Shown: piece by piece, positions 29,783-39,661 of the stretch
Layout of the letters: each line of letters opens with the position of its first letter
How positions within the stretch are numbered: the stretch's first letter is position 1
NCBI GenBank assembly: GCA_963210315.1
Contig: OY723240.1
Span: 1,984,001 to 2,048,000, forward strand
DNA from: Rhynchopus euleeides
Taxonomy: Eukaryota > Euglenozoa > Diplonemea > Diplonemida > Diplonemidae
Length of the DNA stretch: 64,000 bases
Direction: 5' to 3'
Position numbers and translations under genes: made by a program
Notes under the pieces: model-generated
The model's input: only the letters and a program-made list of their open reading frames with translations
Database searches by the model: none
Told to the model about the DNA's origin: nothing

Positions 29783-32700
29783 GTGCAAGCGATCGATGTT
29801 CCCCCTGGCCGGGGTGCCGACCATGTCTGGGGACGATGCACACTTGCCGCCGGGCCCCCAGCCGCGCCCCACCCCGAGAAACAGGAGGTCTCGGGGCCGA
29901 CACAAACACCTCCAAATAGAACACCAAATAGAACCCCAACCCCAACATCGCCCCCAACCCCACCTAGACCCAGCCGAGCCGCCGTGTGGGCAGGAGATAC
30001 CCAGACAACGGCCCCGGAGAGCTGGAACCCCGTAGATGTGGCGTCAGGGGCAGGAGAACCCCGGCCCCTCCGTGGGGGGGGACAGGAGTACTCCCCCTCC
30101 ACCATAGAGCAGGACGAGCAGTGGCTGACGCAGGCTGCAAGGAGACTGATGGCGCTCCGGGTACCAGTGCCTAAGGATGGCAACTGTCAGTACGCCGGCC
30201 TTGCAGAGCAGTGCGCGGAGTGGACAGCAGAAGGGTTGCGTGCAGCGGTGGCGACATCCATGCGGCAAGACGCAGAGCGCAGGGCCTCGTACGTGCCTGA
30301 CCACGACGACCCGCAAGCTCCTGCATCCTACGACGACTACATCGAGAGACAGACGCGTCTAGGGACATACGGGGACGCGGCCACACTTCGGGTTGCGGCA
30401 GAAGTCCTGGATGCGCAGGTGTGGCTGCTCGCCTCCAACAGCAAGCAATACATGACCCGGTGTGGGAAGGGTGCCAAGGTGCTGGGGCTTACGTGGAGGC
30501 CCTTCCACTACGATGTGCTTCGCCTTCCCCTGAGCCTGGCCCGGGAGCTAGCTGCGACGCCGGCAAACCAGTGGACTATCCCTGCAGATCTTCCCACGCC
30601 CGCCCCAGCCGCTGCAGGCGGGGCGCGCGCACCTTCAGCCAGCCAAGGACCCACGGCGCCGCCGCCCCTGCGGCGATTGAGGCGCCCTGCACACCAATTA
30701 TCATCGCCCGGAGTGCTCAGGGTGGCGACAGCTAACGTAACGTCGCTGCAAACGCACCTCGGCGACGTGGCGGGACTGAAGGCGGATGTTGTGGCCCTGC
30801 AGGAAACTCGTACGCCGGACCCGAGCAAGGGCACGCACAATGGCTACTTCGCAGCCCACGGCTGGGCTATGCACTGGGGCAAGGGCATGCCCAGGGTCGC
30901 AGGCGCGAACGGCCGCGAACAAACGAAGCCCGGGGGCGTGGCTGTCATGGTGAAGGAGGGCCTGGTCGCACAGGTGGTGCAGCCGAAGACCACGCAGGAA
31001 AAGAAGCTCTACGACAGCACCCGCATGGTACACGTCGTGCTAGCGATTGGAGACGGCAAAACGGCTCTTCACATCCTGTGCGTCTACGGTCACTCGGGGT
31101 CCGAAGTGGGCGAACAGCGGGAAGCCCTCCTGCAAGAGACGCTCGATCACGCAGCTGGCTTGGGACAGGTGCCCGTCCTGCTGATGGGGGACCTGAACAC
31201 CAACCCAGAAACCAGCGCTGTCCTGTCCCAGGCGTGCCGGGTGGGCGGCTGGGTCGACGCGGCGACGACGCATGCGGACCTCGCACAGCAGAGAGTGCAG
31301 AACACCTGCTGGGCATCGGAGAACGGCACCCGGCTGGACATCTGCCTAATGAACCCCTGCGCAGCGCCGGCACTGCGTCGAGTCGAGGTGGCAAAGCGGG
31401 GAGACTACAACATACCCACACACTGCCCGCTCTTCGTCGATCTGGACCTCACTGCCTTCCGCCGCCCCAAAAAGATCTGCATCCTCCCCACCCCTTTCCC
31501 TGCGGGCAAGCCCAAGCTGGGGGACGCTGCAGCAAGAGGGGTGATGCAGGACGTACTAGCAGAGGGGGAACTACGTCACGGAGCGACGGCCGCGCAGCTC
31601 CTCCACCGAGCTTCCACCTGCGGCGAGCGCTTCCTGAAGCGTGTCCATGTGGGCCACCTGGAGAGACAGGAAGCGGCCTACACGGGCAGGGCGGAGGGCT
31701 ACCGTATGCAGTGGTCGCGGACGGCTACCAAGCACCATCCCGCTTCTGCACGGGGGGCAGGAGACATGAACACCCGGGCGAAGGACGGGCTGCTAGGGAA
31801 CATTCGATGCCTGGTCAAAGAAGGCCTCAAACGCCTGCAGGCAGAAAAACCATACGGCCTCACGAACGGGGAGGAGCACGCCTGGAACGCCGCGAAGAAG
31901 CGCCTAAGGGAGGGCGGCCTCCCCCAGGGGCTGCAAGCGGCGCTGGCGAACACAACCTCGCAGCTGCCAGACCTGGAGATTCTGGAGCAGGCCCTCATCG
32001 TCTTGGAGGGGTCGCAGAGGGGCATGTTTGACAGGCTCCGCGAAGCGAGAATCCGCACCTGGAAGGCGAGGATGCAGAAGGCTTGGACATACGAGGCAGG
32101 GCAGGTGTTTGCGTACCTCGCAGATCGTTTCTGCGCCCCAGCCACCTTCATGCGGCGCGAAGATGGGTCCTTCACGGCCTGCCCCAAGGAGGCGGACGAG
32201 CTGCTGAGAAGCGACACGGCGTGGGGGGGATATTTCCGCAAGTACGCGACAACGCCCGAGCCCCGGTGGGACACCTTCCGCCAGAGATACCTCCGCTTTC
32301 TCCCCGAGACGGCTGACATGGAGTGCAAGACCATCACAGCAGAAGACGTCGGGAAGGCCCTGGCCAAGATGTCCACGTCCACCTCACCGGGCCTGCACGG
32401 CTGGAGGGTCCACGAACTGAGACAACTCCCACACGAACTCCTCAAGCTCTTTGCGGAGGTGTTCAACGAGGTCGAACGATCGGGCGAGTGGCCGGAACAG
32501 TTAATGCATGCCATGATCTGCCTCATCCCCAAGCCTGGCAGCTCAGGCGAGCCTCTATCGCAGCGCCCCATCAGTATCACCCCTGTGCTGTATAGAGTGT
32601 GGGCAGCGATCCGGGTGAAACCGGCACTGAAGTGGTTGGAGACCATCGCACCGGAGGACCTGCACGGCTGCCGGCCTGGCCACGGTGCAGAGGACCTCAT

Positions 32701-35700
32701 CTGGCACCTGGCGGCACGCATCGAAGAGGCCCACCTCACGGGGCGACCGCTGCACGGAGTCGCCCTTGACTTCAAGAAGTGCTTCGACACCCGTGTCCTG
32801 CGCACCCTGCGAGCAGCGTACAGGACGATGCAGCGGCACTTCCGGGCGAGTGGCACCATCGGAGAAGGCTTCCTGCCTACCAACGGCATCATGCAGGGCT
32901 GCCCCATCAGTGTCGTGCTGATTAACGTGCTGGTGGGTGTGTGGATGCGGATGGTCGAACACCGGCAGGACACGAGGGCGCTATCCTTCGTCGACGATGT
33001 GTACGCCACAGCCTCCAGTCCGGAGGTCCTACAAGAGGTGGTGAACGACTCTGCGGATTTCTCTCACGACACCGGGATGGCTATTTGCGCAGAAATTAAG
33101 TCCCACGTGTTCTCAACATCCCCCGGGCCGCTCCGGATCATGTACCGGGCGAGGGACGGCGAGGCCACTCCCCTCCGGCAACGCAACAGCTTTGACTGTC
33201 TCGGGGCCATGCTGCACGCGCGCCTGATCAGGGAAGGGCGCACAGCGCCCCAGTCCGAGCGCATCGCCCGTCGGAAAGAGGGGGCGCAGCAGAACCTCCG
33301 CAGAACCTCAGCGCTGCCCCTGCCGGTGCAATGGAAAGGGCAGGCGGCTGCGATGACGGCGGGGGCACGGCTGTATTACGATGCCCTCGTAACTCGTTGG
33401 GACAGCAAGGCCATCAGGCGATGGAGGGGCCTCTTCGTCGCCGCGCTCTGGTCTGGCCCACCACGCAGAGCGCAAGAGATCGTGCTGTGTGTCCTCCATC
33501 AGGCGCACCGGGTGGACCCCGCTATCGCTCCTCCCTACCGGCAGATCACCACGTGGGCCAAGCAGATCAAAAAGTGGGGCCACAGCAGGGTGCTGTCCGA
33601 GGAAGCATGGGGGAGCAAAGAGAGGCTTGAGGGGACAGGCCCCCTTGCGCTCTTCTGGGCTGCCCTGCAAGGGATAGGATGGCGCTGGAGTACGGCGACC
33701 ACCCTGGCCTACACGGACGAGGCTGGTCGCGCTGTCACCTTCGACCCTGTTGCAGCAACGCCGAGCGCCTGGGCGATCTTCGCGCACGACCTCCGCCAAA
33801 CCCTGCGAAACGCCACGGCGGGGAAGCTGGCTGAACGCAGAGAGGACTTCCAAGGAGCAGAGCACGGCATTGACGGAAGGGTGACACGTTGCGTCCTGGA
33901 GGGGGAGGGCGCCGCAATTACGGGATACCAGCGAGGCCTCCTCCGCTCTGTCATTGCAGGGGCGGTGCCTGCCCGAGGGCGCACGGGCCTGGGGGAGGTG
34001 TGCCGGTACTGCACAGCTGGGGCCCCGGAGACGGTGTCGCACCTATGGTGGGACTGCGCGGCATGGGAGCCGGTCCGCCAGAAACACCCCGTAGCAGCGA
34101 GGGACCGAACTGCCTGGCCGGCATGCCTGGCGCAGTGTGGGGTAGCGCCCGTGTACAGATACGGCGTTCCGGAGAACGAGCAGCCGCTGCCCATGTCTTT
34201 TGCTGACAGAATCACCACCGTGGCGCAGCTGCACCGCTACTTCATCGCAGTCTTGGCGGCGCGACAGGAGAAGGACGGGCTGCTCGACCGCTCTGTACGC
34301 CACCACCGCACTACAGTCTACCCCTGGGAGTGGAGCACCCCCACCCCCGAGAGTGCCTGCATCCCTGCACTGGCGCCATCCGAAGTCAAGCAGACGTGGG
34401 GCAAGCGGCCCCCAGGCATGTGGGTGGCTCTCTGCGACTGGCTAAGGGGCCTGAAGTGGGGACCGCAGGGGGGTGAGCAAACTGTGACCCTGATGGAGCT
34501 AGCCGTGGACTTCGAGCTGTCGACGGGCCTCACCCTCCCAGACACCGTGACACGCCGCATCCGCCCCCCTACCCACGTGGACCCGAATAAGAAGGGTGCG
34601 AGGGAGGCCCGCCCGCGCATTCCTGCAGACACGGCCCCGGGGCTCACCCTGTACTTTGACGGTGGCGCGCGCGACAACGGCACCCCCTTCGCTGTGGCGG
34701 GGGCAGGGGCGGTGCTGTACCAAGACGGCTGCAAGGTCTCAGAGAAAGTGCTCCCGCTGCTGAACGTGCGTAGCAACAACATTGCTGAGTACGAGGCGCT
34801 ACGAGCAGGCCTGCGCCTCCTCGAGAGGGGCGATGCCCCTGAGGGCCCAGTCACAGTGCGAGGCGACTCCCAGGTGGTGCTGCGGCAGCTCCGAGGGGAA
34901 TCCCTGTGCCGGGATGCCGCCCTCCGTCCTCTTTTCCTCAGCACGTCCGCGCTGGCTGCGGACCTCCAACCGAGGTTCACTCTCACGTATGAGCATGTGA
35001 AGAGGGAATCCAACACCGATGCTGACGCCCTCAGCAACGCCGCGATGGATGAGGCTGAAAGGCTGGGGGCCTCGCGGCAGAAGCTCCAGCAGGACCTCAC
35101 GGTGTTCCAGAGCAGTATCCTAGGGAAAGCCGCCTCGCTGAAAGGACTCTGCAGTATGGTGACGAAAGTGGGCAAAGGGCCCTGGCATTGCGGTCATGCT
35201 GCCAACTCAACGGTCCTCACGGCTCTCGGCGGAACTGTGGCGGCGGGCCTGTCGAGGAGGGCCCAACTGAACCCTGCCACTGAATCGGTGATGCGCAGCC
35301 TCCAAGCACACCTGGCTGAGCCAGTCCACAGCCGGCAAGATACGGTATTCCATGACCGCGGAATGGCGTGGGCCGCCACCTTCGCCCCACAGCCGCACTA
35401 CCCAGAGGGCTGGCAGCAGCCGGCCCAGCAGTGGGCGGCGCGCGGTCGGCAGGCCAACAGCCGGGTGGGACGCCCATGGGAGCGGAGGGGCGCTGCCCCC
35501 CGTACTGCCCCCCCTGGTGCCAGGAGGAACGCAAAGGTGCTTGCCTGCAAGTTGCATTGGAAGCCCCGTTGCTCGGCATGCCAAAAGCGACGCCTCCCAG
35601 AGGAGGTGTGCTGCCGCAACCACCACAAAGAGGGGGACGGGCTCCCGGTCACTATGGGCTTCTGCAAACGCCACAGCATGGACCGATGCGGTGACTGCTA

Positions 35701-35830
35701 CAGCGATGGCAAATCACTAACACATTGCTGCCACACACACCACGCTGGCTATGCTGCACGCCCTCCTCCCCGGAGTGGCACTGAGTTGGCCCCACACTCT
35801 AACCCGAGTGGGGCCTCCGCTGTGACGTAG
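29783..35830 (+). CDS. Retrotransposon ORF2: OTU protease, APE endonuclease, RT, RNase H
   Basis: Numbering starts at GTG 29783; the first in-frame ATG is 30149 (residue 123), inside the OTU domain's edge, so initiation may rely on readthrough or reinitiation. OTU cysteine protease: KDGNC (C135) and FHYDVL (H242). APE endonuclease: ANVTS (N318), LQETR (E341), GDLNTN (D470, N472), RLDI (D519), THCPL (H547). Reverse transcriptase: ALDFKKCFD (D996), GIMQGCPISVVL (1035-1046), SFVDDV (D1071, D1072). CX2CX9HX4C knuckle: 1407-1425. RNase H: YFDGGARDNG (D1626), NNIAEYEAL (E1669), RGDSQ (D1695), NTDADALSNAA (D1748). The C-terminal 1922-1987 segment is a Cys/His cluster of unknown role. All catalytic residues are present and there is no internal stop, so the copy may be competent for target-primed reverse transcription. 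Confidence 0.9.
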   Translation: MQAIDVPPGRGADHVWGRCTLAAGPPAAPHPEKQEVSGPTQTPPNRTPNRTPTPTSPPTPPRPSRAAVWAGDTQTTAPESWNPVDVASGAGEPRPLRGGGQEYSPSTIEQDEQWLTQAARRLMALRVPVPKDGNCQYAGLAEQCAEWTAEGLRAAVATSMRQDAERRASYVPDHDDPQAPASYDDYIERQTRLGTYGDAATLRVAAEVLDAQVWLLASNSKQYMTRCGKGAKVLGLTWRPFHYDVLRLPLSLARELAATPANQWTIPADLPTPAPAAAGGARAPSASQGPTAPPPLRRLRRPAHQLSSPGVLRVATANVTSLQTHLGDVAGLKADVVALQETRTPDPSKGTHNGYFAAHGWAMHWGKGMPRVAGANGREQTKPGGVAVMVKEGLVAQVVQPKTTQEKKLYDSTRMVHVVLAIGDGKTALHILCVYGHSGSEVGEQREALLQETLDHAAGLGQVPVLLMGDLNTNPETSAVLSQACRVGGWVDAATTHADLAQQRVQNTCWASENGTRLDICLMNPCAAPALRRVEVAKRGDYNIPTHCPLFVDLDLTAFRRPKKICILPTPFPAGKPKLGDAAARGVMQDVLAEGELRHGATAAQLLHRASTCGERFLKRVHVGHLERQEAAYTGRAEGYRMQWSRTATKHHPASARGAGDMNTRAKDGLLGNIRCLVKEGLKRLQAEKPYGLTNGEEHAWNAAKKRLREGGLPQGLQAALANTTSQLPDLEILEQALIVLEGSQRGMFDRLREARIRTWKARMQKAWTYEAGQVFAYLADRFCAPATFMRREDGSFTACPKEADELLRSDTAWGGYFRKYATTPEPRWDTFRQRYLRFLPETADMECKTITAEDVGKALAKMSTSTSPGLHGWRVHELRQLPHELLKLFAEVFNEVERSGEWPEQLMHAMICLIPKPGSSGEPLSQRPISITPVLYRVWAAIRVKPALKWLETIAPEDLHGCRPGHGAEDLIWHLAARIEEAHLTGRPLHGVALDFKKCFDTRVLRTLRAAYRTMQRHFRASGTIGEGFLPTNGIMQGCPISVVLINVLVGVWMRMVEHRQDTRALSFVDDVYATASSPEVLQEVVNDSADFSHDTGMAICAEIKSHVFSTSPGPLRIMYRARDGEATPLRQRNSFDCLGAMLHARLIREGRTAPQSERIARRKEGAQQNLRRTSALPLPVQWKGQAAAMTAGARLYYDALVTRWDSKAIRRWRGLFVAALWSGPPRRAQEIVLCVLHQAHRVDPAIAPPYRQITTWAKQIKKWGHSRVLSEEAWGSKERLEGTGPLALFWAALQGIGWRWSTATTLAYTDEAGRAVTFDPVAATPSAWAIFAHDLRQTLRNATAGKLAERREDFQGAEHGIDGRVTRCVLEGEGAAITGYQRGLLRSVIAGAVPARGRTGLGEVCRYCTAGAPETVSHLWWDCAAWEPVRQKHPVAARDRTAWPACLAQCGVAPVYRYGVPENEQPLPMSFADRITTVAQLHRYFIAVLAARQEKDGLLDRSVRHHRTTVYPWEWSTPTPESACIPALAPSEVKQTWGKRPPGMWVALCDWLRGLKWGPQGGEQTVTLMELAVDFELSTGLTLPDTVTRRIRPPTHVDPNKKGAREARPRIPADTAPGLTLYFDGGARDNGTPFAVAGAGAVLYQDGCKVSEKVLPLLNVRSNNIAEYEALRAGLRLLERGDAPEGPVTVRGDSQVVLRQLRGESLCRDAALRPLFLSTSALAADLQPRFTLTYEHVKRESNTDADALSNAAMDEAERLGASRQKLQQDLTVFQSSILGKAASLKGLCSMVTKVGKGPWHCGHAANSTVLTALGGTVAAGLSRRAQLNPATESVMRSLQAHLAEPVHSRQDTVFHDRGMAWAATFAPQPHYPEGWQQPAQQWAARGRQANSRVGRPWERRGAAPRTAPPGARRNAKVLACKLHWKPRCSACQKRRLPEEVCCRNHHKEGDGLPVTMGFCKRHSMDRCGDCYSDGKSLTHCCHTHHAGYAARPPPRSGTELAPHSNPSGASAVT

Positions 35831-35889
35831 AAGTGGGCGGGGGTGGGCAATGATCCGCGCAGGATCTCCCCACACAAAACGTGGTCACC

Positions 35890-36058
35890 ACACACACACA
35901 CACACACACACCGCTTCGTTCGTCGAGTGTACCGGCGCGCAGTGTTTTCAGAGAGCGACACAAAATTCCTGCACTCCTCCCCTGGTGCACACCCATCATC
36001 CCACGCCCCTCCATGCAGGTATCTTGAATCTGGACCTGGCTCCCTGATCCGGGGCACG
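35890..36058. other. AC microsatellite and upstream region of the cyclase gene
   Basis: The AC run is at 35890-35911, followed by GC-rich leader. CCATGCAG at 36011-36018 is a good acceptor, so the cyclase ATG exon may follow an intron. Confidence 0.5.
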
Positions 36059-38161
36059 ATGGGGTGGTTTGAAAATGTCATCTCGATGGATGGGAAACTG
36101 CAGGGCAAGGCGCGCTGGAACAGGCGGCTGATATTCTGCACCTGCGCTGGGCTCTGCCTCCCTTTAGTGGTAACCCTGCTGCTTGCCATAACGTACCCGC
36201 TGCAGACTTCGTTTTTCTTGGCGATGTTGGTTTGCCAGATGGTCATGGTGGTCTTGATTATATGCCGTGTGCACATAACACACACCATCATGCGCACATA
36301 CATGATAGTTGTTGGCATCTTAATCACCTTTGGTGATTTGAATGCCCGCAGCATCGCAAGCCAGCCGTTGTGGCCGACATTCGTGCTGCTCGCAGATATG
36401 TCGCTGGTGCTCGGCATCGGGAGGCGGTTCGCAACAGGGCTGACAGCATTCGCAGCCCTGTGGATCCTGATCTCAGGGATAGAGATGATGCTGCGCTTCG
36501 GGATCTTCGACCTCCCTGGCTCAGCACCTGACTGGTACAGGTGGGAGCGGATTCAAGACGGCATCCATTGCACAGACCCGCCATGTCGCATCAGCTTCTT
36601 AAAAGGCTTCTCGGAGGCGCAAATATCGTTGTCTGTGCTGCTGATCGACTTCGCCGCCACGCGCGGGTTCGCAGATGCTGCCGAGAGGGAGAAGGCGGCC
36701 ATGGCACGCACCATCGCGACTGTGGAGGCGATTGCAAAGCTTCTGGCGGGCTACGACGTCGACACCGTGGCGGAGATGCTGCAGGAGGCGGAGGCGGAGG
36801 GGCGGCTGCCTGCAGCGATGCATGTGGCGCTTCACAGGCTGGAGCAGAACCTGCGTGCGTACCGCCCGTACCTGCCTGCCGTGCTGCTGGAGGGACAACA
36901 GAACTCGCCTGACGGTGCTGGGCAGCCCTGTGTGCCGCCTGCCGCCGCACCCGGTGCGGACAGCAAGCGTGCGGCACTCGTGTTCACGGACATCCGTGCG
37001 TCTACATCGATCTGGGAGGCCGTGCCCGAGGCGATGAAGAAGGCGATGGTGGTGCACGACGCTGTGATGCGATCTGCACTGTCTACGTGGGGCGGGTACG
37101 AGGTAAAGACGATCGGGGACTCCTTCATGGTTGCGTTCGAGGATGCACATGCGGGTGTGTGCTTCGGGCTGGCTGTGCAGGAGAAGCTGCTTGCGGCGGA
37201 GTGGCCTGCTGCGCTACTGGAGGTCGGGATCTGCAGCCCGACAGAGCTGTGGGGCGGGCTGACGGTGCGTGTCGGTGTGAACGAGGGTCCTGTGACGCTG
37301 GAAACGAACACGCTGACCGGGCGCGTGGACTACTTTGGACACACGGTGAACATGGCTGCACGCCTCGAGTCTGTGTGTGTGCCTGGCGCAGTTGCGGTGC
37401 CAGGCGAGCTGTGGGCGAGTGTGCGTGGCGTGTCTGGGTGTGTCGGCGCACATGCAAGCGACGCGGTGCCCACCAGCTTGAAGGGCATCAGCGAGCCTGT
37501 GCCTGTGTGCAGCGTGTGGCCCGCCTGCCTGCGGGAGCGTATGGGCCACCCCCTGCAGGCCGCACTGCCCTCAACCTCGCCGTGCGGGTCGGTGACCTCC
37601 TCCTCCTGCCTGTCGCTGCACAGGGAGAAGCTGCGCAGCACCACACAGCAGGATGCGACTGTCGCTCTGGCGACACTCAGCAGCATGTCCATGCCCGAGA
37701 TCGACACCGCGCTGGCGGGTGTGGTGCCACTGCTGGAACAGAGCGGCGGCATGCTGCTGGCACTTGTGGGAAACAACTTCTTCATCGGGTGGAACATCGG
37801 ACACCGCACCTCCACACACGCCGAGAGGTCACTGCGGTTTGCACATCGTGTGTTGCAGCAGGGCGGCGGGCAGACGACGGCGACGCTTGGGATCGCAAGC
37901 GGGACTGTCGAGCACGGGGACGTGGGGACGGTGAGGCAGCGCTTCGTGACTGCGTCGGGCAGTGCTGTGGAGGCGTGCCTTGCGCTGCGCCGCCTGGCGC
38001 TGTCGATGAACATGCGGTGCCTGTACACAGCGGATTCACCATCGGGTGCTGTGCGCAAGATGCTGTGCATCACCACAGCGCGTCTGCCGCAACACGAGGG
38101 CTCTGATGGAGTTGTCTACGAGGTGGCCGTCTCGTCTGCAGATCTCAAAGACATTGTCTAA
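36059..38161 (+). CDS. Class III adenylate cyclase, six-pass membrane, with degenerate second cyclase domain
   Basis: 700 residues from ATG 36059, chosen because upstream in-frame sequence crosses the AC microsatellite. Hydrophobic spans at about 23-45, 50-70, 78-92, 105-120, 125-145 and 188-203 suggest an integral membrane protein. A helical linker carries LRAYRPYLPAVLLEG (265-279), a motif I associate with kinetoplastid and algal cyclases. The catalytic domain (303-490) has ALVFTDIRAS (metal D311), GGYEVKTIGDSFMVAF (K350, metal D354), VRVGVNEGPV and VDYFGHTVNMAAR (D424, N431, R435). Lys and Asp at 350 and 424 select adenine, so ATP to cAMP is predicted. Residues 540-655 repeat the cyclase fold weakly (GGMLLALVGNNFFIGWN, TLGIASGTVEHGDVGTV) but lack metal aspartates, so this is likely a regulatory pseudo-domain. 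The frame is intact to TAA. Confidence 0.9.
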   Translation: MGWFENVISMDGKLQGKARWNRRLIFCTCAGLCLPLVVTLLLAITYPLQTSFFLAMLVCQMVMVVLIICRVHITHTIMRTYMIVVGILITFGDLNARSIASQPLWPTFVLLADMSLVLGIGRRFATGLTAFAALWILISGIEMMLRFGIFDLPGSAPDWYRWERIQDGIHCTDPPCRISFLKGFSEAQISLSVLLIDFAATRGFADAAEREKAAMARTIATVEAIAKLLAGYDVDTVAEMLQEAEAEGRLPAAMHVALHRLEQNLRAYRPYLPAVLLEGQQNSPDGAGQPCVPPAAAPGADSKRAALVFTDIRASTSIWEAVPEAMKKAMVVHDAVMRSALSTWGGYEVKTIGDSFMVAFEDAHAGVCFGLAVQEKLLAAEWPAALLEVGICSPTELWGGLTVRVGVNEGPVTLETNTLTGRVDYFGHTVNMAARLESVCVPGAVAVPGELWASVRGVSGCVGAHASDAVPTSLKGISEPVPVCSVWPACLRERMGHPLQAALPSTSPCGSVTSSSCLSLHREKLRSTTQQDATVALATLSSMSMPEIDTALAGVVPLLEQSGGMLLALVGNNFFIGWNIGHRTSTHAERSLRFAHRVLQQGGGQTTATLGIASGTVEHGDVGTVRQRFVTASGSAVEACLALRRLALSMNMRCLYTADSPSGAVRKMLCITTARLPQHEGSDGVVYEVAVSSADLKDIV

Positions 38162-39208
38162 TGCCCATTGCGCCCGCGATCACCGGTTATCCCCTTTCCC
38201 GAAAGCGGAAGTCAGGATGTCAAATACTACGGGGTGTACGGCGCCGCGCCTTGCTTTGAGCGCTCTCTCCGGGGTGGTTGAGAAAGGGTCCTGGTTTGGT
38301 TTGTGCGTACGAGCGGCAGTGTGTTGTTGCCCTGCGAGAAGGGGTCGTTGCTATGAATAGGTGGCTTTTGTTTATTGCTACCTTGGCGTGATCTCGATTT
38401 TTAGTTCGGCGTTGCCAACTAGGGAAACTTTATGTGCCTTTAGCTGGATTTTGCGACCCCACTTCACACAGCTTTATCAGGCTGGGAGTGGTGTACACAA
38501 AGAGTAGGATATGCGTTCTAACAGAAATCTTTCGTTGGTCTGTTGTCTCGTTTTGCTGTCGCTTCACGATCCAGCGGGGCATAGATAGTTTTCTGACTGT
38601 ATCACAACACACTGCGTTCGCCGTCCACTCCCACCGACGGTTTACTTACGCTGCGACAAAACAAGCTCTGTTTGGAGGGGGAACGGTGTCACTTTAACTC
38701 TGCCGCTCTTCCTCTACTTCTTGATACTTCGTTTGAGCGTTGACGCTTACACACACTTACAAACCCACTTGCCTGATGAAGGGGGTGGTGTGTAAAGCAC
38801 GTTTGGCAGAGCCGAATGACACTTTCCGCGCGTAAAAATATGAATTCCGACAACCTTTTCAGGAAAACGGGACCGTTTCCACGTTTCCTTCCAATCATCA
38901 GCCCTGAGTGGTTGACAGTGCTTTCCTTTTCAGAGTGAGACGCTCTGCCGACAGAGGACGCCCCTGCCCCAGTGGCGCAGTTCGTTTTACACAGAGGTCC
39001 AAGCAGACCACCACCACCACCCCCACCCCCACCCCCCGCTCTCCAGCACATCCTCTCCCACGTGGCGAATAGGCAACAACCATCGCACGTAGCAGAATGA
39101 CTGGCAAATGTACCCCCACCCACCCCCCACCCCCTCTCCCCCCTCTGCGTCTGTTGCCGCGGAGCAACCATTTCTGCATGATTGCCACCCCCCCCCCCCC
39201 ATCCGCTT
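38162..39208. other. Gene-free region
   Basis: 3' flank of the cyclase gene; CACC-rich repeats (39010-39045, 39105-39140) and a C run (39187-39200). Frames are unconvincing on both strands. Confidence 0.5.
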
Positions 39209-39317
39209 TGTACTGTACAGAGATGATCATCTCTGGTGTGGTGACTACAAAAAGGACTAACATTGCAAGAAGGTGCTGGGAGGCTTGCTTTCCCATTCAC
39301 TCTCGACAATCAAACCC
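39209..39317. repeat. Dispersed GTGCTGGGAG-family repeat, copy 3
   Basis: Matches 20369-20467 over GTGACTACAAAAAGGACTAA, AGAAGGTGCTGGGAG and ATCAAACCCC. It is followed 24 bp later by a shorter tandem copy. Confidence 0.8.
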
Positions 39318-39340
39318 CCTCCCCCCCCCTGCCATGCCAC

Positions 39341-39407
39341 ACAAACATTGCGAGAAGGTGCTGGGAGATTTACTTTTCCATTCCCTCTCGACGATCAAAT
39401 CCCCCCC
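39341..39407. repeat. Dispersed GTGCTGGGAG-family repeat, copy 4
   Basis: ACAAACATTGCGAGAAGGTGC onward is closer to copy 2 (20392-20462) than to its neighbour at 39209, so the tandem pair is not a simple local duplication. Confidence 0.75.
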
Positions 39408-39661
39408 CTGCCATGCCACACACCCCGGCTACACGCATCACTAGATATCTCGGAACACTTCAAGCGATGTGGGACTAGTGTGGGGGGGGGAGAGGGGGCA
39501 GCAACATTGAACAGAATCCCACAAAACAAAGAGACCGCTGCCACGCCAGCCTCTCTTTGGCACCCCACCTACCCACACGGGGGGTGGAAAGCTGAGCCCT
39601 AAAGCGGAGAGCTCCCCACCCACCCCCACCCCCCTGCATGCCGGTGAAGGGAGATTGCAGG

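Larger units (their letters stand above)
27339..35889 (+). mobile_element. Non-LTR retrotransposon (Dualen/RandI-like layout) between AC microsatellites
   Basis: About 8.55 kb with ORF1 (coiled coil) and a very large ORF2 (OTU, APE endonuclease, RT, CCHC knuckle, RNase H, Cys/His tail). Both ORFs are open except for one UAG between them. The element is bounded by AC runs in the same orientation, 27322-27338 and 35890-35911, which suggests insertion into an AC microsatellite. The presumed 5' UTR is only about 26 nt and there is no poly(A) tail. OTU together with APE, RT and RNase H is what I recall of Dualen/RandI elements of algae; the assignment needs a phylogeny. Confidence 0.8.

Noticed and set aside
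35843..36058. N-terminal extension of the cyclase by 72 codons.
   Set aside because: It reads through the AC microsatellite and lies before a good splice acceptor; the ATG at 36059 fits the membrane domain start.
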